Source of the DNA: an uncultured Roseovarius sp. | Lineage (GTDB): Bacteria; Pseudomonadota; Alphaproteobacteria; Rhodobacterales; Rhodobacteraceae | NCBI GenBank assembly: GCA_947499555.1 | Contig: CANMOU010000001.1 | Span: 1,302,001 to 1,366,000, forward strand | Direction of reading: 5' to 3' | DNA: 64,000 nucleotides | Shown here: piece by piece, positions 25,903 to 34,552 of the stretch | Numbering within the stretch: position 1 is the stretch's first letter | Layout of the letters: each line of letters opens with the position of its first letter | Translations under genes and position numbers: made by a program | Notes under the pieces: generated by a model | Seen by the model: only the letters and a program-made list of their open reading frames with translations | Told to the model about the DNA's origin: nothing | Databases searched by the model: none

Positions 25903-27051
25903 CTACGTCTCCGGATCCAGCTTTGCGCCCAGCGCTTGCGCGACGAGGTTCTGAAAATGGTGCACGGCATGTTCGCTCAGCTCGGTCTTGCCCGCATCCA
26001 CGACGAAGCGGCCCTGATTGTATCCGCTTGATTTCAAACCTTTTTGAACGCTTTCACACAGGCCGATATCCTCCGGCTGCAGTACATCGATCTGATAGTT
26101 GATCGCATCGCGCAACTGATCGGTGACCTGACCTTCCTTAACAAACCAGTCCTGGAACTCGACGCAAGTCTCAGGCGCGGTCGGGTTCATCTGCAGCACC
26201 GACAGGTTCGCCTCACCGGGATAGGCCCAGATGGTGAAATTGGGCCAGACATACCAACCCGCATAGCCAAAATCGACATCACCCGGCTCAAACGCATAGG
26301 CACGGTTGGTCAGTGATTTGGGGTTACCCGCGCATTGGCTGGAGTAGAATTTCGATGTGATCGTGCGGTATGTGTCCATATCCACCAGATCAACGAAATC
26401 CTTATGAGCCGGATGACAGTGGTAACATTCCAGAAAATTATCGACGAGCACTTTCCAGTTCGCCTTAACCTCATAGGTGTCACGCTGCGCAAACTGAAGA
26501 TCATCCACAGTTGGGACATAATGACGAATCTCAGACTCCAAATCGCCCATCTGTTCGGCAAAACTGATTGCATCTGCATCCAAATTGACGAGAACCAGAC
26601 CACAAAACACCTCGACCCGGACTTCTTTGAGTGAAAACTGCGACTTGTCGAACCCTTTCACGGTCTCCGTGTTGCGCGCCGATTTCAGCGTGCCATCAAA
26701 GTCAAACGCCCAGGCGTGATAGGGACAGGTGATGACATTCTTGCGCCCGGTGCCCGACACCAGCTCGTGCCCGCGATGCGGACATACGTTGTAAAACGCT
26801 TTCAGATCCCCTTGCCGCGTTCGCGCTACAAAGACGTTTTGCTCGTGAATCTTTACGGTAAGGAAACATCCCGGCTCGGACAGTTGGCTGACATGGCCTG
26901 CATAATACCAGCTGCGGGCGAATATCGCGCTTTTCTCATGCTCCCAGATCGCGGGGTCATGATAAAACCGCGCGGGCAGCGTATAGCTGTCGCTGGGGTC
27001 TGACCGAAACGGCAAATCGCCGGGCATCAGATCAAGAATCGGCAGTGTCAT
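25903..27051 (-). CDS. Rieske non-heme iron oxygenase, probable betaine-type N-demethylase
   Basis: A 382-aa oxygenase alpha subunit. The Rieske 2Fe-2S ligands are C90-x-H92 and C109-x2-H112 (CPHRGH...CPYHAW), and the mononuclear iron site is in DNFLECYHCHPAH (H211, H216). It resembles the GbcA/Stc2 group that demethylates glycine betaine or stachydrine. The betaine importer next door and the GcvT-like partner support a methylated amine substrate. No reductase gene is adjacent. The ATG at 27051 is preferred over an upstream frame. Confidence 0.82.
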   Translation of the reverse strand: MTLPILDLMPGDLPFRSDPSDSYTLPARFYHDPAIWEHEKSAIFARSWYYAGHVSQLSEPGCFLTVKIHEQNVFVARTRQGDLKAFYNVCPHRGHELVSGTGRKNVITCPYHAWAFDFDGTLKSARNTETVKGFDKSQFSLKEVRVEVFCGLVLVNLDADAISFAEQMGDLESEIRHYVPTVDDLQFAQRDTYEVKANWKVLVDNFLECYHCHPAHKDFVDLVDMDTYRTITSKFYSSQCAGNPKSLTNRAYAFEPGDVDFGYAGWYVWPNFTIWAYPGEANLSVLQMNPTAPETCVEFQDWFVKEGQVTDQLRDAINYQIDVLQPEDIGLCESVQKGLKSSGYNQGRFVVDAGKTELSEHAVHHFQNLVAQALGAKLDPET

Positions 27052-27144
27052 GGGATTCCTCTTGTGGCGCGTATTGACAGATGAACACATTATTCAGATT
27101 GTTGACAAACGCTGTTTTCTATTTCATTTGACCTAGATTTTCTA

Positions 27145-28032
27145 ATGCGAAAACCAACGACACCGCCGCTTGATCTTTTGGAGCCGTTTGAGGCCTCTGC
27201 CCGGCTTGGCAGTTTCACCCGCGCCGCCGAAGAGCTTTCCGTCACGCAATCGGCTATAAGCCAGCGCGTACGCAAACTTGAGACACTGCTGGACACCAAG
27301 CTCTTTGATCGTGGCCACCGGACGATCACCCTCACCCCGGAAGGGCGCGAATTGTTGAATGGCGTTAGCGTCGCGCTGCAACATCTCACCTCTGCCACGC
27401 ATTCACTGCGCCAGCGTGAATCCAGACCGGTGGTCCGGCTTTCGGCTGACACATCCATTGCGCAGCTATGGTTGATGCCGAGCCTTGAAAGCTTCCTGCT
27501 TGGCTCGCATGGGTTCGCGGTAGATCTGACAGTGTCAGATCAGGAGGCCGAAGTTCTGGCCGCTGATGTCGCAATCCTGCATGGCAACGGTCACTGGCCG
27601 GGATTCAGCGCGGAACTGCTTTTTCCCGATGAGATTTTCCCGGTGTGCTCACCAACCTATCTGGGTCGACACCCGATCCGTGATCTTTCTGATCTGGTCG
27701 AGGCCGAATTGATCGATCTCGATTATGTGCACTGGAACTGGATGAACTGGGGCATCTGGCTAACTGAAATGGGCCTTGATCCGGCCCGCGCCCGCACGCT
27801 CATGCGCACCAACAGCTACATGGCGCTTGTGGATGCGGCGCGTATGGGCCTGGGTGTCGCACTGGGCTGGGGTCAAATGCTGGAGGAAGACCTGAAGAAT
27901 GGCACATTGCTGCGCCCGATACCGCATTCCGTCACACCGCCTTACGGATATTATGTTCTGCTTCGGGAAGGCGCGGAAGACGGGGCGCAAATGCTTGCAC
28001 GTCACCTGAAAACCGCTACTTTCACAGCATAA
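27145..28032 (+). CDS. LysR-family transcriptional regulator
   Basis: A 295-aa LTTR. The N-terminal helix-turn-helix spans roughly residues 10-65 (FEASARLGSFTRAAEELSVTQSAISQRVRKLE); the rest is the effector-binding domain. It resembles the GcvA/BetI-independent LTTRs that control one-carbon and amino-acid genes. It diverges from the Rieske-GcvT-DMT unit across about 93 bases, so it most likely regulates that unit. Confidence 0.87.
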   Translation: MRKPTTPPLDLLEPFEASARLGSFTRAAEELSVTQSAISQRVRKLETLLDTKLFDRGHRTITLTPEGRELLNGVSVALQHLTSATHSLRQRESRPVVRLSADTSIAQLWLMPSLESFLLGSHGFAVDLTVSDQEAEVLAADVAILHGNGHWPGFSAELLFPDEIFPVCSPTYLGRHPIRDLSDLVEAELIDLDYVHWNWMNWGIWLTEMGLDPARARTLMRTNSYMALVDAARMGLGVALGWGQMLEEDLKNGTLLRPIPHSVTPPYGYYVLLREGAEDGAQMLARHLKTATFTA

Positions 28033-28148
28033 TCCGCGCCAATTTGGCTCAGTGGCGGAAACAGACCTCTTAAGGTCGATTGAAGCCCCGGATCGTTTGG
28101 TGTTTGCTGCTCTTATACGACTCAATGACGACAACGGGGAGACGGCTG

Positions 28149-29006
28149 ATGCGCTATCTTGCGCCTGCAACCTTAGAAGATGCCACGCAGATGCTTGGGT
28201 CGGATCTGGGCGAGTGCCGGATTTTGGCCGGGGGCACGGATTTGCTTGTGCGGATGCGCTCGGGCTTTGCCGAGCCCGACAGCATTCTGGACATCAAGCG
28301 GATCGACGGGATGCGCGATATCACCCGGGAAGATGGCGGTTGGCGCATTGGCGCGGCTGTATCTTGTGCCGAGATGGGCGAACATGCGGGGCTAAGCGCA
28401 GACTGGCCGGGTGTTGTCGAGGCGGCAGGTCTTATCGGCTCCACCCAGATTCAGGGCCGCTGCACCGTGGCGGGCAATCTCTGCAATGCCTCCCCTGCAG
28501 CCGACAGTGTTCCGGCACTGGTCGCGGCGCGTGCCATGGCCCGGATTGCCGGACCGGATGGCACCCGTGATGTCGCGGTCGAGCATGTGCCGACAGGCCC
28601 GGGCCAGACCTCTCTTGGCAAGGGTGAGTTTGTGGCGTCGATCTTCCTGCCTGCGCGGCCTGAGAATGCCGGCGACGCCTATCTGCGGTTCATCCCGCGT
28701 ACCGAGATGGACATTGCCGTCGTCGGCTGTGGTGTTTCACTGACACTCGACGGGGATGGCACCTGCACAGACGCTCATGTGGCGCTTGGCGCGGTTGGTC
28801 CCACGGTGATCATCGTGGAGGCCGGTGCCAAGGCGCTTGTTGGCACCCAAGTTGATGATGCTGCGCTTGATGCGCTGGCTGCCGCCTGTTCAGCTGCGGC
28901 CACGCCCATTGCTGACAAACGCGGCACGGTTGAGTTCCGCACCCATGTGTCCGGCGTGCTGGCTAAACGCGCCGCCAAAATCGCCGCATCCCGCGCAGGA
29001 GCTTGA
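28149..29006 (+). CDS. molybdenum hydroxylase FAD-binding subunit (CoxM-like)
   Basis: The FAD subunit (285 aa) of a three-subunit molybdenum hydroxylase; it passes electrons from the 2Fe-2S subunit to the acceptor. Motifs: FAD-binding AGGTDLLVRMR, then TVAGNLCNASPAADSVPAL. GGGGAG precedes ATG 28149. The frame stays open further upstream but MRYLAPATLEDA is the conserved family start. The order FAD, 2Fe-2S, Mo is that of CO dehydrogenase/xanthine dehydrogenase-like operons. Confidence 0.9.
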   Translation: MRYLAPATLEDATQMLGSDLGECRILAGGTDLLVRMRSGFAEPDSILDIKRIDGMRDITREDGGWRIGAAVSCAEMGEHAGLSADWPGVVEAAGLIGSTQIQGRCTVAGNLCNASPAADSVPALVAARAMARIAGPDGTRDVAVEHVPTGPGQTSLGKGEFVASIFLPARPENAGDAYLRFIPRTEMDIAVVGCGVSLTLDGDGTCTDAHVALGAVGPTVIIVEAGAKALVGTQVDDAALDALAAACSAAATPIADKRGTVEFRTHVSGVLAKRAAKIAASRAGA

Positions 29007-29010
29007 GATC

Positions 29011-29490
29011 ATGAGTAAAATTCACGTCACCACCAAGATCAATGGCGACCCGACCGAGTTTCTTTGTGAGCCTGATGAGACGCTCCTCGATGTGCTGCGC
29101 GACCGGCTCGGCATGACGGGATCCAAGGAAGGCTGCGGCACGGGCGACTGCGGGGCTTGTTCTGTTACCGTCAATGGCCGTCTGGTCTGTTCCTGCCTGG
29201 TTCTCGGGGCCGAAGCGGACGGGGTCGAAGTGGCCACAATCGAAGGCATGGCCGACGGCGATCAGCTGCATCCGCTGCAACGCAAGTTCATCGAACATGC
29301 CGCCCTTCAATGCGGGATCTGCACACCGGGCATTCTGGTCGCGGCCAAGTCGCTTCTTGAGACAAACCCCAACCCGACCGAAGAAGAGACACGCTACTGG
29401 CTCGCCGGCAATCTTTGCCGCTGCACGGGCTATGACAAAATTATCCGCGCCGTGATGGAAGCGGGCAAGGAAATGCGGGAGGCATCGTAA
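29011..29490 (+). CDS. molybdenum hydroxylase 2Fe-2S subunit (CoxS-like)
   Basis: A 159-aa iron-sulfur subunit with the eight Cys ligands of two clusters: C42, C47, C50 and C60 (plant-ferredoxin type) and C101, C104, C136 and C138 (ALQCGICTPG, NLCRCTG). It relays electrons from the molybdenum centre to the FAD subunit. The TAA stop overlaps the ATG of the large subunit. Confidence 0.94.
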   Translation: MSKIHVTTKINGDPTEFLCEPDETLLDVLRDRLGMTGSKEGCGTGDCGACSVTVNGRLVCSCLVLGAEADGVEVATIEGMADGDQLHPLQRKFIEHAALQCGICTPGILVAAKSLLETNPNPTEEETRYWLAGNLCRCTGYDKIIRAVMEAGKEMREAS

Positions 29491-31742
29491 TGGCACTCGA
29501 CAGCAAACAGGTTCTGGACACTCGTGAATTCAAGGTCGTCGGTACACGTGTGTTGCGCCCCGATGGCGTAGACAAGGTGACTGGCAAGGCCCGGTTTGGG
29601 GCCGATATCACCGCGCCGGGCATGCTTGTGGGGCTGGTTCTGCGCAGCCCGCACGCGCACGCCAAGATCAAGTCGATTGACACCTCCGCCGCCGAGGCAA
29701 TGGACGGCGTGCATGCGGTTGTCACCGCAGCCGACTTCCCAAACATCGAACTCGATGACTTTACAGCAGACGTACGCGACAATTGTCTTGCCGGGGCCAA
29801 GGCGCTTTATGACGGACACGCGGTCGCGGCCGTGGCGGCCAGTTCCAACCACATCGCCAAAAAGGCGCTGAAGGCGATCAAGGTCGATTACGAAGTGCTT
29901 GACCATGTGACGGACGTGGATGAGGCCATCAAACCCGGCGCGCCCGTTCTGCATGAAGGGGGCGGCAATGAATCCGTGCCCGAGGGCAGCAGCCCCAACA
30001 TCATGGCGCGATATGAGTTCGGCCATGGTGATATCGAGGCGGGGCTGAAGAAAGCCGACCGCGTGCTGGAACGCAGCTACAAGACCGAGGCCACGCACCA
30101 GGGCTATATCGAGCCGCATGCCTGTCTCGCGACGATGGGGCCAGACGGTCAGGCCGATCTGTGGTGCTGCACCCAAGGCCATTACATGGTGCGCAACACA
30201 TGTGCGGCCATTCTGGGCCTTGATCAGGGGCAATTGCGCGTGACCGCCTCCGAGATCGGTGGTGGGTTTGGCGGCAAGACGACCGTGTTCCTCGAGCCAG
30301 TGGCGATGATGCTGGCCAAGAAATCCTCGCGCCCGGTTAAGATGGTCATGACCCGGTCCGAGGTCTTGCGCGCCACGGGACCAACCGCTTCAAGCTCGGT
30401 CGATATTCGCATCGGCATGACCAAAGATGGTCGGATCACCGCAGCAGCTGCCGAACTGCGATATCAGGGCGGGGCCTATGCCGGGTCTCCGGTGGAGTTT
30501 GGCGCGATGTCGGCGTTCGCGCCCTATGACCTTGAAAACGTACAGACAATCGGTTGGGACGTTGTCACAAACCGGCCCAAGCAAGCGGCCTATCGCGCCC
30601 CCGGTGCACCGATGGCGGCCTTTGCGGTTGAATCGGCCATTGACGAATTGGCCAAGGGCTTGGGCCTCGACCCGCTTGAAGTGCGCCTGAAAAACGCCGC
30701 GCGCGAGGGCACGGTGGCCTCTTATGGTCCCACCTACCCAGCGATTGGGCTGGAAGCGACATTGCGCACGGCCAAGGATCATCCACACTGGACGGCACCC
30801 TTGGGCGAGAACCAGGGCCGCGGCGTGGCCTGCGGCTTCTGGTTCAACTTTGGCGGGGACACTTGTGTGTCTTTGAACATCACGCCCGATGGCACCGTCA
30901 CGGTGAGCGAAGGCAACCCCGATATCGGCGGCTCTCGGGCGTCCATGTCGATGATGGCCGCCGAAGAGCTGGGCATTCCCTACGAGAAAGTTCGCACTAT
31001 CGTGGCCGATACTGGCTCTTTGGGCCAAAACGAGGTCACTGACGGCTCTCGCGTGACCTTTGCCGTGGGTCTGGCCACGATTGAGGCCGCCCGCGCCGCC
31101 AAACGCGAGATGTGCAAACGGGCCGCCATGGTCTGGGGCATCGAACCCGAGGCGGTGGAATGGAAAGACGGGGCGGCTCATCCCGCTGGCCCCAATGCGG
31201 GCACGCACCCGCCGATGTCCTTGGCCGAGATTGCCGAGATTGCATCCAACACCGGCGGGCCGATTGCAGGCCACCATGAGGCCAACCCCGAAGGAGCTGG
31301 CGTGAGCTTTGCCACCCACATGGTCGACACCGAAGTGGACCCCGAAACGGGTGCGGTGAAAATTCTGCGCTACACGGTGTTCCAGGATGCGGGCAAGGCG
31401 GTGCATCCCGATTACGTGGAAGGTCAGTTTCAGGGCGGCGCGGTGCAAGGCATCGGCTGGGCGCTCAACGAAGAATATATCTATGGCGAGGACGGCGTTT
31501 TGCAGAATGCGGGTTTCCTTGACTACCGGATTCCGGTGGCCTCTGACCTGCCGATGATTGACACGGTGATATTGGAGATCCCCAATCCGGGGCATCCTTA
31601 CGGCGTGCGCGGTGTGGGCGAGACATCCATTGTGCCACCGCTAGCAGCCATCGCCAACTCGGTGAGTGCAGCCTCGGGCGTGCGTATGACGGATTTGCCA
31701 ATGTCACCTCCAAAGGTCCTGAAAGCCATTCAGGATCAGTAA
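29490..31742 (+). CDS. molybdenum hydroxylase large (molybdopterin cytosine dinucleotide) subunit
   Basis: A 750-aa catalytic subunit of the xanthine dehydrogenase/aldehyde oxidase family. Motifs include GGGFGGKTTVF, QAAYRAPGAP in the active-site loop, and GVRGVGETSIVPPLAAIA with the catalytic Glu. The loop AYRAPG is not the AYRCSFR of form I CO dehydrogenase, so CO oxidation is unlikely; an N-heterocycle or aldehyde hydroxylation is the better guess. Substrate unknown. Confidence 0.9.
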   Translation: MALDSKQVLDTREFKVVGTRVLRPDGVDKVTGKARFGADITAPGMLVGLVLRSPHAHAKIKSIDTSAAEAMDGVHAVVTAADFPNIELDDFTADVRDNCLAGAKALYDGHAVAAVAASSNHIAKKALKAIKVDYEVLDHVTDVDEAIKPGAPVLHEGGGNESVPEGSSPNIMARYEFGHGDIEAGLKKADRVLERSYKTEATHQGYIEPHACLATMGPDGQADLWCCTQGHYMVRNTCAAILGLDQGQLRVTASEIGGGFGGKTTVFLEPVAMMLAKKSSRPVKMVMTRSEVLRATGPTASSSVDIRIGMTKDGRITAAAAELRYQGGAYAGSPVEFGAMSAFAPYDLENVQTIGWDVVTNRPKQAAYRAPGAPMAAFAVESAIDELAKGLGLDPLEVRLKNAAREGTVASYGPTYPAIGLEATLRTAKDHPHWTAPLGENQGRGVACGFWFNFGGDTCVSLNITPDGTVTVSEGNPDIGGSRASMSMMAAEELGIPYEKVRTIVADTGSLGQNEVTDGSRVTFAVGLATIEAARAAKREMCKRAAMVWGIEPEAVEWKDGAAHPAGPNAGTHPPMSLAEIAEIASNTGGPIAGHHEANPEGAGVSFATHMVDTEVDPETGAVKILRYTVFQDAGKAVHPDYVEGQFQGGAVQGIGWALNEEYIYGEDGVLQNAGFLDYRIPVASDLPMIDTVILEIPNPGHPYGVRGVGETSIVPPLAAIANSVSAASGVRMTDLPMSPPKVLKAIQDQ

Positions 31743-31749
31743 AGCGACG

Positions 31750-31768
31750 CCCCGGGTTTGACTCGGGG
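31750..31768 (+). other. short GC hairpin between the Mo subunit and MoaD-like genes
   Basis: CCCCG (31750-31754) pairs with CGGGG (31764-31768) around GGTTTGACT, with flanking GAC/GTC extending it imperfectly. It lies 8 bases after the large-subunit stop. There is no U-tract, so it may protect the RNA 3' end rather than terminate. Confidence 0.45.
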
Positions 31769-31788
31769 TCTCCACGCAAGGGCGCACC

Positions 31789-32034
31789 ATGGTCAAAGTG
31801 AAAATCTGGGGCTCTCTGGCCGCCTTCACCGACGATCAGCGCGAAGTCGAGGTGGAGGCCAGCACCCTGCGCGAATTGTTGCAGGGGCTCGGGACAAGCT
31901 ATCCTGGCCTCAAACCGCAACTGGAGCGCGGCGTGTCGGTGTCGATTGACGGGCGGATTTACAATGACAGCTGGTTTCAGCCGATTGAGCCAGAGAGTGA
32001 GGTCGTGCTGTTGGCACGCTTGAAGGGGGGGTAG
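31789..32034 (+). CDS. MoaD/ThiS-family sulfur carrier protein
   Basis: An 81-aa ubiquitin-fold protein starting MVKVKIWGSLAAFTDDQ and ending in the diglycine tail LKGG that is adenylated and thiocarboxylated in this family. It follows the molybdenum hydroxylase by 46 bases on the same strand, so it may supply sulfur for that enzyme's cofactor or for a dedicated thio-metabolite. No MoaE or MoeB is nearby. Confidence 0.82.
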   Translation: MVKVKIWGSLAAFTDDQREVEVEASTLRELLQGLGTSYPGLKPQLERGVSVSIDGRIYNDSWFQPIEPESEVVLLARLKGG

Positions 32035-32044
32035 CCACAAAGAC

Positions 32045-32066
32045 CCGGAATTTGCGCAAATTCCGG
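32045..32066. terminator. 22-bp perfect palindrome at a convergent gene junction
   Basis: Arms CCGGAATTTGC / GCAAATTCCGG with no spacer, between the ends of the MoaD-like gene and the alpha/beta hydrolase gene. The position suggests a bidirectional transcription end; without a U-tract the call is tentative. Confidence 0.55.
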
Positions 32067-32093
32067 AACCAAAAATGCGTATTTTCTAACGCC

Positions 32094-32885
32094 CTAAACC
32101 AACACCCCCTCCAAGAACCCCAGCACGGCACGCGCAAACACCTCCGGGCGCTCCACAAGCCCCAGATGCCGCAGGTCAGGGACGATCTCGACCTGGGCCT
32201 CGGCCATCTCATGGGCGATGGCCCAGCTCATGGCGGGTGTCGAGCCGCTGTCATGCTCGCAGGTCATGACCAATGCAGGCGCATCTATGGGCGGATCAGG
32301 GCGAATGAGTTCCGTCACACCGGCCGCCAGAACATAGCGGTGGGCGGCGTAATTCGCGGGATCATTGGCCACGACAATGTCCCGGACCTGTGCCACGACA
32401 ACAGGGTTAATCGATTGAAATTCTTCGGTAAACCACCGCTTCAAGGCCGCATCGACCGTGGCCTCCGGCCCGCCCGCTGCGCTGTCGCGGGCGGCTTTTT
32501 CATACATCGCCTGCGCCTCAGCCTCGCGCTCATGCGGCGAATTGAGGATGGCCAGGGCGGAGGCGCGGCCCGGGTGATCGAGCGCCGCACGGCGGTTGAT
32601 CATCCCGCCCAGCGAGAAGCCCACCAGGGCCGCCTTGTCCACGCCCAAATGGTCCATCAACCCGATCAACTGGTCTGAAAGCGCCGTCAGAGTGACCTCA
32701 CCTTTCGGCACCGCGCTTTGCCCGTGCCCCAAGAGGTCATAGCTCAGCACGCGGTAGCCCTTTGTCAAAGCAGGCAGCATACCACCCCATGTGATCTGCC
32801 GGTTCAGGCCCAACCCGTGGATCAGCACCACAACCGGCGCATCTTCGCGGCCGTTCAGATCATAGGCTGTGCCGTTCCACATCAT
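32094..32885 (-). CDS. alpha/beta hydrolase (RutD/PcaD-like)
   Basis: A 263-aa alpha/beta hydrolase with oxyanion HGLGLN, nucleophile GFSLGG and a C-terminal DLRHLGLVERP that supplies the catalytic His. It resembles 3-oxoadipate enol-lactonase and RutD. It is the last gene of the ALDH-Rieske-LLM-DUF1185-hydrolase operon and overlaps DUF1185 by four bases. A hydrolysis or decarbamylation step after ring opening would fit; that is inference. Confidence 0.85.
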   Translation of the reverse strand: MMWNGTAYDLNGREDAPVVVLIHGLGLNRQITWGGMLPALTKGYRVLSYDLLGHGQSAVPKGEVTLTALSDQLIGLMDHLGVDKAALVGFSLGGMINRRAALDHPGRASALAILNSPHEREAEAQAMYEKAARDSAAGGPEATVDAALKRWFTEEFQSINPVVVAQVRDIVVANDPANYAAHRYVLAAGVTELIRPDPPIDAPALVMTCEHDSGSTPAMSWAIAHEMAEAQVEIVPDLRHLGLVERPEVFARAVLGFLEGVLV

Positions 32886-33490
32886 ACGCCCGCAGGGTTA
32901 TCGAGATCATGCCCCATCTCTTCGAGGTCCTTGTAGCGATCTCCAAGCCGGTGGTTCGGATGCCCGCCGACAGAGGCGCCCAAGGCCACGATGATTTCAT
33001 CCTCGGCGGGTGCATCGGGCACAGACACATGAATGGTCTGGTAGTGCGAGCGCCGCCCGCCATCATCCTTGTCCATCAGCGGGATGATCAGGGACGCCCC
33101 CGCAGCCCCGCGCGTATTGGCGAAGGACATGTAGGACTTGGCCTTGAGCGCCTCGCGATACTGGTTGCCGAACCAGAGTGTGTGGGTCATCCCCTGCCCG
33201 TGCTCCTGCTCGCCGCCCATGCCGACAAGCGAGGCCTTGCCATAGCCTTCGACCTTGCCGTCCGAGGCTTGCATGATCATGTCAGTCAGAAGCTTGCCCA
33301 AAACCGGACCGTGACTGCGGATCTCGGGGCTCATATCCTCCACATGGCCGCGTCCGAACCACGGGTTCTTTACAATCACCAACGCGGCATAAAGCTTGGT
33401 TGGCTCAGCCACATCTTTCCACCCCTCACGATAGGTGGTTTGTTCCACCATGAGCGTGCGTCTGATTTCGACTTCGTTCTTATCCGGCAT
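32882..33490 (-). CDS. amino acid synthesis family protein (DUF1185)
   Basis: A 202-aa protein beginning MPDKNEVEIRRTLMVEQTTYREG and containing HGPVLGKLLTDMIMQA and GGEQEHGQGMTHTLWFGNQYREALKAKSYM, the look of the DUF1185 (AA_synth) family. Function is unproven; I recall the fold as chorismate-mutase/YjgF-like. The start at 33490 lies inside the LLM gene (11-base overlap) and the end overlaps the hydrolase, so it is tightly coupled to both. Confidence 0.78.
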   Translation of the reverse strand: MPDKNEVEIRRTLMVEQTTYREGWKDVAEPTKLYAALVIVKNPWFGRGHVEDMSPEIRSHGPVLGKLLTDMIMQASDGKVEGYGKASLVGMGGEQEHGQGMTHTLWFGNQYREALKAKSYMSFANTRGAAGASLIIPLMDKDDGGRRSHYQTIHVSVPDAPAEDEIIVALGASVGGHPNHRLGDRYKDLEEMGHDLDNPAGV

Positions 33491-34538
33491 GGGCCAGCTC
33501 CTGTTGCGCAAATTCCGGCATCACCTTGTCGATGAAAAGCTGCAGGCTGCGTTTTTGCAGGTCCATGTCGGCCCCCATCGAGGCGTAGTAGACAAAGGCA
33601 TCCGCGCCAAAGGCCTGATGCGCCTTGAGTTTCTCCACCACCTGAGCGGGGCTGCCGAACATCAGGTTCTCTTCCAGCATATCCGGGTCCACCCGCGCGT
33701 TGCCGTCAAGCTCTTCCAGAGGCACTTGTTCCGGGAAACCGTTAAGCACCTCGCCACGTTTCATCATCAGGTTACCGAACTGGCCCAGAACGTGGCGGAT
33801 GGCCCCCATTGCGCCGGCGCGATCCTGTTCATCTTCGTAAACAGCCGTGTGGCGCATCACGGCCCATGTGCCTTTGAACGGCTTGCCCGCCTTTTCAACC
33901 GCCTCCTCGAGCCGCTTGGCGTAGGTTTCGACCTCGCTCATCGGCATGGTGAGCGGCCAGCTCAGGATGTTGCATTCCTGTTCAACCGCATAGTCGAACG
34001 TGATCGGCGCACGGGCGGCGACCCAGACGGGGACGTCTTTCTGCACCGGCTTGGGGCAGGATGTGGCCGAGGGAAACTGCCAAAACTCGCCGTCATGGGC
34101 ATAATCCCCCTCCCACAACTTTTGCACCACAGGAAGCATTTCCTGCATGTAACGCCAGCTGTCTTTCTGATCGAGACCGGGTTTCATCCGGTCGAACTCT
34201 CGCTGATAAGCCCCTGATCCAATGCCAAATTCCAGCCGTCCGTCGCTGAGCAGGTCGAGCATCGCAGCCTCGCCAGCCAGATTGATGGGATGCCAGTAAG
34301 CAGCGTTCACCACCCCCACACCAAGGCGGATATTCTTGGCATGCTCCCCCCACCAACCGAGGATCTGGAACGGGTTGGGCGCAATCGTCATCTCAAGCGC
34401 GTGATGCTCGGCCGCCCAGGCAATTTCAAACCCGGCTGCATCGGCCATTTTGACCATGTCCAACGTATGATCGCGCACGGCCTTCATGTCCGTATCGGGC
34501 GTCATGCGTTCAAGGTTGATCGCAAGGTGGAACTTCAT
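33480..34538 (-). CDS. LLM-class flavin-dependent oxidoreductase (luciferase-like monooxygenase)
   Basis: A 352-aa TIM-barrel flavin monooxygenase, MKFHLAINLERMTPDTDMKAV, with EHHALEMTIAPNPFQILG, RLGVGVVNAAYWHPINLAGEAAMLDLLSDGRLEFGIGSGAYQREF. The family uses reduced FMN or F420 with O2. RutA in this class cleaves the uracil ring amide. No flavin reductase is adjacent, so a reductase encoded elsewhere would be needed. It stands between a Rieske oxygenase and DUF1185 in one operon. Confidence 0.88.
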   Translation of the reverse strand: MKFHLAINLERMTPDTDMKAVRDHTLDMVKMADAAGFEIAWAAEHHALEMTIAPNPFQILGWWGEHAKNIRLGVGVVNAAYWHPINLAGEAAMLDLLSDGRLEFGIGSGAYQREFDRMKPGLDQKDSWRYMQEMLPVVQKLWEGDYAHDGEFWQFPSATSCPKPVQKDVPVWVAARAPITFDYAVEQECNILSWPLTMPMSEVETYAKRLEEAVEKAGKPFKGTWAVMRHTAVYEDEQDRAGAMGAIRHVLGQFGNLMMKRGEVLNGFPEQVPLEELDGNARVDPDMLEENLMFGSPAQVVEKLKAHQAFGADAFVYYASMGADMDLQKRSLQLFIDKVMPEFAQQELAHAG

Positions 34539-34552
34539 CTCATCGCTCCCTT

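Noticed and set aside
29490-31742. Carbon monoxide dehydrogenase large subunit
   Set aside because: The active-site loop is AYRAPGAP rather than the AYRCSFR of form I CoxL.
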